Positions 56,200-64,000 of a DNA stretch of 64,000 bases are shown in pieces. Source of the DNA: Diphasiastrum complanatum (taxonomy: Eukaryota > Streptophyta > Lycopodiopsida > Lycopodiales > Lycopodiaceae); the NCBI GenBank assembly GCA_029204225.1, contig CM055092.1, forward strand, positions 66,316,923 to 66,380,922. The letters run 5' to 3'. Made by a program: the position numbers and the translations under genes. Below the pieces are notes generated by a model. The model had not been told where the DNA came from. It worked only from the letters and a program-made list of their open reading frames with translations, and searched no databases. Numbering within the stretch: position 1 is the first letter of the stretch; each line of letters opens with the position of its first letter.

Positions 56200-56633
56200 T
56201 TACTGGCGAGCACTCATGACTTGGGGTTTCTTCAAGGCAACCGGTTCCCTGAAAAACACAGGAGGCAATTTTTTCATTAATAAAAAGTAACAGAGTACAT
56301 TGAAAATTTGCTCGACAGTGCCAGCTAGTATAGTCGGGCCAATTCTAAGGTCGTAAACTATTCTATGGGCCATTGCTAAGGCCTCAAAATTTGCTCTAGC
56401 CACATTTTGGGTGGACCCCTATCTATGGGCAACTGTGTGCCAATTTTTCCATTAATAGTCTCAGAGTATATGCAGAGTGCATAGATATGGATGCATTCAT
56501 TCAATCTTGCAACAAATGTTTCAAACATATTGTGTCTAATGTGATGTGGGTGCAGTGATGGTGGGTGCAAATGCTCTTGACTTTTGGATCTCTGCTTCCT
56601 CACTTCAACAAGTGTTAGTGCATACAACAACAA
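56200..56633 (-). other. Open blocks upstream of ORFX copy 2 (uncertain)
   Basis: Two - strand ORFs (56633-56376 and 56403-56200). The second, without an ATG start, reads ARANFEALAMAHRIVYDLRI and ends EPVALKKPQVMSARQ; a TTTTTCAG before GGAACCGG could be a splice acceptor. Weak resemblance in pattern to the first block of ORFX copy 1 suggests a possible N-terminal part, but the alignment is poor. Confidence 0.25.
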
Positions 56634-56798
56634 ACTTTTTTTTTTTTTTCATAACATATAGACAGGAAAAGAAATTCACCAAACAACAAGATTAGCAAAA
56701 CATCGAAATGAACAAATGAAACTAGAACATAAACTTCCTATTTTCCCTTATCCCATAGGTAAAATCAAGGATAAGGGTGTGGCCTGTTATTGTATCAT

Positions 56799-57101
56799 CT
56801 ACCCAACATTGAGCTTGTTATCTAGGTATTCATCCTCTGTGGTAGATCTATCATCATGTATAGGGTTAGGGACCAAAGAGCTTAGATCTCTCGTCTGATG
56901 CATGTGATTCTCATGTATATCTGGACTCCATAGTAGAAATGAGAGATCTGTACATGTAGCTTGGAATATTATTCCGGCCATATCATAGATTTTGTCACCC
57001 TTGGTCCTATCCATGGTTGGGGTATTTCTTACTTTACCTTTAAATCCAGACTCGGAATCTTCATTTTCAACTTCAGAATCATAGCCCGACATGTCATCCA
57101 C
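56799..57101 (-). CDS. Orphan ORF (100 aa), acidic N-terminus
   Basis: Starts with an ATG, MDDMSGYDSEVENEDSES, and runs 100 codons without recognised domains. It lies directly after an LTR. The GTAAAGT within it (after GFK) could be a splice donor, so it may instead be a short exon. Chance is a real alternative. Confidence 0.25.
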   Translation of the reverse strand: MDDMSGYDSEVENEDSESGFKGKVRNTPTMDRTKGDKIYDMAGIIFQATCTDLSFLLWSPDIHENHMHQTRDLSSLVPNPIHDDRSTTEDEYLDNKLNVG

Positions 57102-57109
57102 CCCTGGAG

Positions 57110-57362
57110 AGTGTTCAATAGTTCAGAGTGTTCGAGTCGTGAGACTGGAAAGGAATTAACTATCAATTCATAGTCAAACTACCGATAGTTTCGTGAATCT
57201 TGTCTTCGAACTTGTGTGTAAATCTTTAGGTTCTTCTCTATAGCAGGTTCTTGTGTAAATAACCAAGTATAGAACTATGTTGCAAATATATGAAAGAATT
57301 AGTTGGTAGCTAATATAGTGGCAACTGGATCAAATTGTTGAAGTGAAATTATATTTCTAACA
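57110..57362 (-). repeat. 3' LTR of a copia element (L), short
   Basis: On the - strand it starts TGTTAGAAATATAA after a polypurine tract (57363-57376) and probably ends CTCTCCA near 57110. The right end is well supported, the left end inferred. Confidence 0.5.
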
Positions 57363-57376
57363 TTACCCCTTAATTC

Positions 57377-57526
57377 GACTTCAAACATTTAAATAATGTT
57401 TATATTTAACTCTTCTTAACTACAAGATGCTTTTCTTTAGGCAAAGGTTTTGTAAAGATATCAGCTACCATGAGATTTGTTGAACAATAAATTAGCTCTA
57501 CACATTTTAAGTGTACTTTCTCCTAC
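57377..57526 (-). pseudogene. RNase H tail of copia element L
   Basis: Only the last residues remain: KCVELIYCSTNLMVADIFTK then PLPKE, the usual end of copia Pol, interrupted by shifts. It meets the truncated LTR at 57527. Confidence 0.7.
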
Positions 57527-57970
57527 CTGAAAATAACAAATATTGATCATTCTACACATAGAATTGCAAGATATCACAAGTATAGTGCACCAATGGATAG
57601 TAGAATCCAAGAGAACCATGTATAAGCATGAATGGGATAAGAGAGAGAGAGTGATATCTCTTCTCATGAGTTACATCCTTTTATAATAGGTCCAAACCCT
57701 ATTTGGCCACTTGGCTTTCCCTCCAAAATATAAACCCTACTATTTTTGGGACTAGATTCAATGTACCCCCAACATTCAAATTTGAATCTATTCAAACTTG
57801 ACTTCTAAACTTTACCACACTTTTCAAAAGTGTTTATTAAAATGCATTTAGACTAATATACCTTTGAAAGGTCAAACTCTAAGTCTAATATAAAGTTGGC
57901 CTCAATTTGTCTATTTGGCATTTTTATCAACTATGACCAATATTGACCAAACTAGTTGAAATCTCTCACA
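57527..57970 (-). repeat. D-family LTR, truncated
   Basis: Begins TGTGAGAGATTTC (- strand, at 57970) and follows the D LTR for about 440 bp; the last ~200 bp of the LTR are missing at the junction with L. Confidence 0.8.
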
Positions 57971-58445
57971 CTCCCTCTTCAACTAGGTTTAGCTTAGCCA
58001 TAGAACTTTGATTCAACTTTAGAAGGATCTCCATCCTAAGTATAGACCTCCTTTCTAATGTTCTAAAGAAGCTTTCACAATCGATATAGAGAATAGTGTC
58101 CACTTGGGATGGTTCGCTATTTCTTACATCGATTTTACATGTCAAGATGTAACTAGAACATGAAGAACCAAATAGAATGTAAATGAAATGATTCCACAAT
58201 GATTCTAACTCTGAACTCTCTAGAAAAATATAGCAAACAAATAATAAATGTAAGTGATCAACCAATTCTTGCTTGCCTCCTCTATCTTTGTCCTTTCTTG
58301 CCATGTATCCACCATGAAACTCCATGAATGAGTTTAATCTCCATCTTGCCACAAGATTCCAGCATAGATTGATGAATTGAACATGAATGAGTGACATAAT
58401 GAACCTGTAGTTTCCTAGCCTATCCTCAACCCAAGATCCAAGCAA
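57966..58445 (-). CDS. ORF2-tail homologue (159 aa), upstream of a D-type LTR
   Basis: The C-terminal 110 or so residues align with the end of ORF2 of element A: SFMEFHG, LVDHLHLLFVCY, CKIDVRNSEPS, DTILYI, LERRSILRMEILLKLNQSS and KL are shared with few changes. It ends VEEGV with the stop in the LTR, as in element C. Upstream of 58445 no Gag or further ORF2 sequence is recognised, so this is the 3' remnant of a second, different non-autonomous element. The function is unknown. Confidence 0.6.
   Translation of the reverse strand: MLGSWVEDRLGNYRFIMSLIHVQFINLCWNLVARWRLNSFMEFHGGYMARKDKDRGGKQELVDHLHLLFVCYIFLESSELESLWNHFIYILFGSSCSSYILTCKIDVRNSEPSQVDTILYIDCESFFRTLERRSILRMEILLKLNQSSMAKLNLVEEGV
57971..57983 (-). 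promoter_or_regulatory. Polypurine tract
   Basis: GTTGAAGAGGGAG on the - strand, identical to A and C. Confidence 0.88.
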
Positions 58446-58618
58446 TCTAGCATCAAGGAGATGAAGTTAGTTGTCACGCGTAGGTTCGATCCCATGAGAG
58501 TGATAACATATCTTAGAATTCAGCATGTATGGAGGATCCACATCTAACCCTAGCATCCATTAACCCTAAGCATTAATATGCACAATTAGCACTACATCTA
58601 CAATGAGATAGATACTTG

Positions 58619-58620
<2 letters not shown>
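58441..58620 (+). repeat. Possible tRNA-derived SINE head
   Basis: GGTTCGATCCC at 58483-58493 matches the Pol III B box. TAGCATCAAGG at 58448-58458, 35 bp upstream, is an approximate A box. A TC-rich tail follows at 58621. No tRNA fold is evident and no second copy was seen. Confidence 0.25.

Positions 58621-58694
<74 letters not shown>
58621..58694. repeat. (TC)37 microsatellite
   Basis: 74 bp of pure TC dinucleotide. Confidence 0.97.
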
Positions 58695-58698
<4 letters not shown>

Positions 58699-58699
58699 T

Positions 58700-59290
58700 C
58701 TCTCACAAAAAGCATAAGAAATAACAATTCCAATAACATTCAAATCCAACAATTAGCAAAATACAACAAAAGCATGAGAGATGGAGGAAAAGAGTTGAGA
58801 GCAAGGACATTCACAAGTCCACTCCATAAGAGAACCAATCTGCTTGTACTGAAATGAAGATCTGAACATGAGGAGCAACTCGAGTTTGCTCCTAAATATA
58901 GTAGAGAGGAGAACCTTGGCCTCAAAATCCTATTGGCCCATTTCTACCTCCCTAACTATTCAAATTTAAAAAAGAGTGAAAACCCATTCAATAATTGGAG
59001 GGAACCAATTTGAAATGGAATCGAACCAATTTTGGTGGGAGACCCAACTTTATTCACTAACTTGACATTTAGGCCCTGCGACATTAAAAGTCTCGCAAAA
59101 TGGCCTAAAGTCCTTTTATTGGCTTTCTAATTATCAAATAACTATGTGATCATCGGGTTGTACTTACACATGCAGGGTGCCAAATCTCTCTCACTTATTA
59201 GCTAGGGTTAGGTTTGCCTTGGGATCCGCGAACCCTCCAACAGTATACCCCACCAAAATTGGTGACGGTGGTCCCACGACTCCTCGTGAG
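58700..59290. other. Non-coding, unrecognised
   Basis: No domain or repeat recognised. Confidence 0.5.
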
Positions 59291-59399
59291 ATTTATTCAT
59301 TTGGGGCTCTGGTTGGCCTCTCGTCATACTTTGATAAGATGATACTGCACCTTCTCCATGAATTCCAAGCGCTCCGTATTAAAATCGTCTTTGTGTAGA

Positions 59400-59660
59400 A
59401 AAAAGCACCTATTTGCTCCGACAATCCAATTAGAAGTGGTCTAGGCCAAAAATCTTGATTCCCAAGAACCACCCAACATTGCAGCACAATAATATAATCT
59501 GGCGATTGGCAGTTGGTCATGGACTTTATCGGATGCCAGGGGAACATTTGGATTGAATGCCAAACGAGGTTGGCAATCATTCCATCTGGTAGCAATGGAC
59601 AAATCATTGGCGAAGGTTTCCAAAATGGTAAATTTCTGAACATTCGCCTAACTCAAAACA
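59400..59660 (-). pseudogene. ORFX copy 3 (short remnant)
   Basis: NPNVPLASDKVHD then ARLYYCAAM on the - strand aligns with INPNTALQSQEDHE and GRLYYRAAFM of copy 1 and ARLYYRVAI of copy 2. It stops or shifts shortly after. It lies downstream of gypsy RT and integrase remnants on the same strand. Confidence 0.5.
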
Positions 59661-60010
59661 TGTATCATCTCTAGAAAGGAACCTTCGCCAAACTCAGTAT
59701 AGAGAAATCTGAGGTGGATATATGATCTGAAATCTCGACGAAGGTTTCTGAGACTGTATGTGCAAAGTATGACCCAAAAGGTGATTTTCTAAGTCATTTT
59801 TCATCAAAAATTATCTTCTAAAAATACTTTTCTCTCTCTTTTTTCACTCTGATCACTTTTTTGCTTTTTGCTCATCATTTTTTTTTTGTCTTTTTTTTTG
59901 TCTTTTTTTTTTCTAAAGAAAAGAAAAATCACTCAAATAATAAAAAACAAGAAAATTGTAAAACAATCAAAATAAAACTGACAAGGTGTTGGATCATTCT
60001 GGTTAAACTG
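59661..60010. other. Non-coding, T-rich
   Basis: Contains several poly-T runs (59878-59915). No domain recognised. Confidence 0.5.
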
Positions 60011-60500
60011 GCTGATCTGGTTGTCAAAACTTACGTAGCTGGTTGTCTTTCACCGGAGTGTCGAATCTTTTTCCATCCAAATGTTCTAAATGACCGCTCC
60101 ATAGTTCAATATTTCTTTCCCTCTATACGGTCCTTCACCTGTGAACTTCAATTTGGCTTTAATCAGTTTTGTCTTATACATTAGTGCTAGATTGTCCAGA
60201 TTGGAGCTCGTAGTATCCGTGCAGAAGCTAAAGTTTTCTTCAACTTCTCAAATGCTTCCAATGCCTCTAATGTCCAAATTGGTACAATAGTCAATTTATA
60301 TATAGGTCTTGCTAAATCCGCAAAGAAAAGTATAAATATTCGGTAGTAATTTGCATGACCCATAAAAACATAGACTCCTCGAATTGTTCCTTGCGGAGGT
60401 AACTCAACGATGACTTTGATCTTGGAATAATCTGTAGCAATGCCATGTCTTGATATTGTTAAAATTGGAAAAACAAATCCATATTGATTTCTTGGCTTGC
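60011..60500 (-). pseudogene. Gypsy RT fragment joined to integrase C-terminus
   Basis: From 60490 downwards: KIKVIVELPP, YVFMGHANYYRIFI and EALEAFEKLKKTLASARIL are the RT thumb and connection region. At about 60190 this passes into KTKLIKAKLKFTGEGPYRG, the C-terminal domain of gypsy integrase, so RNase H and the integrase core are deleted. Confidence 0.75.
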
Positions 60501-60506
60501 TACAAA

Positions 60507-61030
60507 TGTTGTACCATGCAAGTATCTAGCTCATAAATGCAAAATGCTAAGTTTGGCCTACATAGAACTCGAGCTACATGGTTATGTAAAGTCTAGATTG
60601 AAGAATACAACTTGCATATAGTTTGTAGACATAGAATTGGCAAAGTCATGCTTGTAGAAACTCGTGGCAATTCACATGCATTAATTGTAAGTGATCCATA
60701 GTGACATGCAAGGCATGCACAAAGTCTAATGGACACATGCATGATGATTTGTACTTTGTTAGTTAGAACTAGTACACTTGTAAAAACTTGGTAGAATTTC
60801 ATGCATGGCAAGTGACAAATGTCACATAGACTCTAGATTTCACTTTAGTTGTCATTTTGGAATGGATAGATGTGGTTCTACCTCGAGCTACCTCAAACTC
60901 TATAAATATGTGTAGCTCTCCTCACAATCAATGATGAAGAACCAAAGTTTTGTAGCTACCTCATGCCATTTTGGATCTAAACTTTTATTCTTGTTATCTC
61001 TCTAGCTTTCTCTCTCTAACTCGTGTTGAA
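60507..61030 (+). repeat. LTR-like sequence with TATA box
   Basis: TGTTGTACC at about 60507 could be an LTR start; CTCTATAAATATG near 60900 is a good TATA box. It precedes a copia fragment on the same strand. No second LTR confirmed. Confidence 0.4.
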
Positions 61031-61840
61031 GCTAATGCTAATACGTTGAAATCTTTTACTTTTGTTCATTCTTTGATTCATGGCTATCATAATCTGATGC
61101 TTAATGTTCTTTTCATTCCAAAATTCACAAAGAGCTTAATTAGTGTGGGAAAGTTGTCTGATAATGGTTGCGATGTAAAGTTTAACTCCAATACTTGTTT
61201 TATCAAGAGAAAAGATGAGATCCTTGCTGATGGATCTAGACGTGGTGGAATTTTTAAGTTAAATTCTTATGAGAATGCAAACGTTTGTGAAGTTGCTTTG
61301 TTATCTAAGGAGGAGCTGTGGCATAGGAGGTTGGGCCATCCTAACTTTAAATCTATGTCTTCTATGGTTAAGAAGGTGAAGACTATTGGTCTTCCAAAAT
61401 CTCTTTCTAAAGATTTCAAGCCTTGTGAGGCTTGTGCCATTGCAAAGTCATACAAAAAGCCATATCAAAAGTCTTTTATAAAGACTAATCATCCTTTGGA
61501 GCTTATACACTCAGATGTACATTTTTGCTCTTCTAAAAGTATTGGTGGTGCAACATGTTTTGTCACCTTTATTGATGACTTTACTAGATATACTTGGTTG
61601 TATCTACTTTCTTTAAAGGCAATGGTTTTTGATCACTTCCTAATCTTCAAAGCTTATGTTGAGAAATAGGTTTCTTTTAAAGTTAAAGCTTTAAGATGTG
61701 ATGGAGGAGGTGAATACATCTCCAACAAGTTTCATGCCAATACTGTGAAGGTGAAGGAATAAAGAGAGATTTTTCTTGTGCTTATTCTCCATCTCAAAAT
61801 GGAGTAGCTGAGAGGAAAAACAGATCTTTATGTGAATAAT
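61031..61840 (+). pseudogene. Copia fragment: protease end, pre-integrase, integrase
   Basis: The frame contains LNVLFIPKFTKSLISVGKLS (protease C-terminal side), LWHRRLGHPNF and CEACAIAKSY (zinc domain), HSDVHFCSS, FVTFIDDFTRYTWLYLLS and, after a stop at 61667-61669, RCDGGGEY. Gag and the protease active site are missing at the 5' side. PSQNGVAERK-like remnants near 61790 end the match. Confidence 0.82.
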
Positions 61841-61849
61841 GAGCACGCA

Positions 61850-62240
61850 ATTGAAGTTGTATATAAAATAAACTTGACTTGGGCCTTGTAATTAAAATAA
61901 AACTAGAGGCCCAATGTCATTTTTAAACTTAGAGATCACTTTTTAGAGTTGGGTCCAAATTGGACTCACATGAATCTTGTGATTTCTAATGTACTTTTTG
62001 TGGACCCTTGGATCAAGTTGGGTCCAAGACGAATATTAGCCAATAAGATTGAGGGGCAAGGGCCTTCCCCATTTTATAAAAAGGCACCATTTGTACACTA
62101 TTTCCACGCTTAATGAGAAGGAGAAAACTCTACCATTTTTGAAAGAGAAGCATCCTCATTTTCTATTCACTACTTGCTATTGCTCTTGGTTATGTTTTCT
62201 ATTGCTTTCTATTTCCATGTTTTATTGTTTGCCATAGTGA
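61850..62240 (+). other. Non-coding, possible LTR part
   Basis: A TATA-like ATTTTATAAAAAGG lies near 62071, followed by a pyrimidine-rich stretch. No matching copy was found. Confidence 0.35.
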
Positions 62241-62246
62241 ATGTGC

Positions 62247-63075
62247 CTAGTTCACATATTCTATGAACTTGTCGAGTGCTTCCGACTTGTTGTGAATGAA
62301 GTAGACTATGGCAAACTTGCTATAGTCGTCAATGAAGGTGATGTCATACTTTGAGCCTCCTACTGAGATCACATCCAAAGGTCCACAAATGTCTGAATGT
62401 ACCAGCTCTAGAATCTTTGTTGTTTTGTAGGAGTGTCTGGTGAATGGAGTTCGGGACATCTTCTCTTTCATGCACGCATCATAGGTCGTTGAATTTATTG
62501 CATTCGAGACACTAACTCTTGTGATAGCTCCATGCTGGTTTGCTTGATACAATGCCATTGAGTTCATGTGGCATAGTCACCTATGCCATAGAACATCTGC
62601 AGAATCATGAGTTTGATGTGCTTGATCTATTGGCAGGTGTACTTTCGAATAATACAGGTTGCTCTTTCATCTACCTTGCATGATCAGCATACTGGTGCTG
62701 GCATCAACGATGTTGCATGTTTCGTTTGAAAACGTCACATGTATCCTAGCATCTGCTATTCTTGCTACTGAGAGCAAGTCTTGCTACAGTGTGGGTACAA
62801 AGAGAACATCTTCTAACCTTCTGTCTCTGTCATTTGTGTTGAGCCACAACGAACCAATACCATTCACTTGATGTCCTGATCCGTCTCCAAGAACTATATA
62901 TGTGGATGGATCAGCACTTCAAAAGTCAGACATTATTCTTCTTGAGGTAACAAAGTGAGAGGTTGCTCCTGAATCAAAGATCACCTCTTGTGTGTCAAGA
63001 TGTTGAGGTTGCACACACACATCTGTACATTGATAGGTTGTCAAATTTCTGTTGTGCGATCTTTCTTCGCCCATC
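62247..63075 (-). pseudogene. pol: Protease and integrase start of element K
   Basis: LVHSDICGPLDVISVGGSKY and ITFIDDYSKFAIVYF start the integrase core; LEDVLFVPTL then DLLSVARI mark the protease end. The usual DSGA motif is decayed (LIQEQPLTL in its place). The histidine half of the HHCC zinc domain, around LWHRLCHMN, is broken by a stop. Confidence 0.75.
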
Positions 63076-64000
63076 TTTGAGCTTTCTGACTCTTCAATGT
63101 AGGATTACCTAGTGTTGTCCTCTCGTGTGTCTTGAGGCTACTTGTTCCTCAGGTTCTGGCAGCAGTCCACGGCTGCATGACCCTTCTTGTGGCAATGGAT
63201 ACACTCGATCTTTGGATTTAGCCAACACAAATCGACAGTATGTCCTTCGCGTTTGCATCTCACACAGGTTTTCTTGTCGCCATTCTACTGCCTCGGCTTT
63301 TCTTTGTTTTTCCATCCGCCTTTCCTGGCTCCCTCTATTTGCTGGTCTTGATCCTACTTTCGATCTGACTCCCTCTTAGGCTTGAGCTGCTTCTCATGAT
63401 TTCTCCTTGTTGTTGTAGAGAGCTTGGTCAAAGACATGCTTGTAATCAAGGTGATCATGAACTTCGACTTCTTCTCGAATCTCGATCATGGCCTTTTTGA
63501 GTGTCATAGCTAGATCCTTTGCTAGCAATGTTCGGGTTGTCTAGAAAGATCTTGGTAAAGCTCATAACAGGTAAGTGAGCTGCTTCTCCGGTGATACTGC
63601 ATTCTCTGTTTCGGCATTGTGTGACAAAAAAAATAGATTCTTCAACTTTTTGATAAAGGAGATGAGGTTTCTGCCATCCCATCATAGGTTTGTCAGTTGA
63701 TCTTCAAGAAGCATAATCTGGCTACATGATTTTGTTTGAAATCTGGTAAGAATGTATCCCACATCTCTTTTGCTTTACAGAGGGTCACGAGGTCAAGTGT
63801 TAGGCTATCTTCAATGGATGATGACAACAAGGCTACTACCTTGTCGTTCTTTTCTCTCCATTCTCGTAACTCCTTGCCAGTGGTTGTCGGCATCTCTTTG
63901 GTGCCGTCCACCCAGGGCCATAGCCCTTCTCCCATTAGTATGAGAGAGATCTTCACCTTCCATGCTAGGAAGTTGGACCTGGCTGAGTTGAGGATTGTGC
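63076..64000 (-). pseudogene. gag: Gag of element K (partial, 5' end outside)
   Basis: MKISLILMGEGLWPWVDG and KAKEMWDTFLPDFKQNH belong to the copia Gag capsid region. Two CCHC knuckles follow across frame changes: CVRCKREGHTVDLC and CIHCHKKGHAAVDC, at about 63260-63160. Confidence 0.75.

Larger units (their letters stand above)
62247..64000 (-). mobile_element. Element K: copia retrotransposon, 3' truncated, continues past the window
   Basis: On the - strand Gag (to the window end), zinc knuckles, protease, pre-integrase and integrase N-terminus occur in order, then homology stops at 62247. RT, RNase H and the 3' LTR are missing; the 5' LTR lies beyond 64000. Many stops and shifts. Confidence 0.82.

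Overview
This window is plant nuclear DNA made almost entirely of retrotransposons. Three things point to a land plant: Ty1/copia and Ty3/gypsy elements with plant-type primer-binding sites (TGGTATCAGAGC, complementary to initiator tRNA-Met), long AT-rich non-coding stretches, and a short TTTAGGG-type motif. The density of nested elements and the absence of any clear host gene suggest a large, gene-poor genome such as a fern, lycophyte or gymnosperm; that is inference. I recognised no tRNA, rRNA or CRISPR.

Layout. 1-5498: copia-related element A, whose first 41 LTR bases lie outside the window. It keeps gag but has a 2.2-kb unrelated reading frame (ORF2) in place of pol. 5499-14887: an older copia element (B, + strand). 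A has inserted in or beside its 5' LTR, and a complete young copia element (C, 6431-12861, - strand, 1317-aa Gag-Pol, TSD CAAAA) has inserted in its gag. 14888 to about 22680: a decayed Ty3/gypsy element (E) with protease, RT, RNase H and the start of integrase, followed by a roughly 1000-codon reading frame of unknown function (ORFX) and an LTR-like sequence. 22690-31881: copia fragments (M and H), an unidentified 153-codon ORF, an old LTR of family G, and possible host exons on the - strand. 31882-42685: little-coding DNA with LTR fragments, scrambled copia pieces, a hairpin cluster, short repeats and a decayed gypsy gag. 42686-45950: copia element I (- strand), lacking integrase. 46095-51174: element G, a non-coding element with two 1245-bp LTRs and TSD TACAG. 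51310-52527: an inverted solo LTR of the same family, TSD CCTAC. 52533-56633: a second ORFX copy with an LTR-like region (- strand). 56799-58445: copia LTR pieces and a second copy of the ORF2 tail. 59400-60500: a third ORFX trace next to gypsy RT. 60507-64000: copia fragments and the 3' part of a - strand copia element (K) that runs out of the window.

How the parts relate. A and C look like a parasite/helper pair. They share an almost identical block of about 1.28 kb covering part of the LTR, the PBS and the leader, while their U3 regions and gag genes have diverged. C encodes every enzyme that A lacks. The two most interesting unexplained proteins are ORF2 of element A, whose C-terminal part recurs at 57966-58445, and ORFX, found three times near gypsy pol or LTR sequence in the position where env-like genes sit. 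Element G and the inverted solo LTR form a 1.2-kb inverted repeat with a 135-bp spacer, a possible source of long double-stranded RNA.
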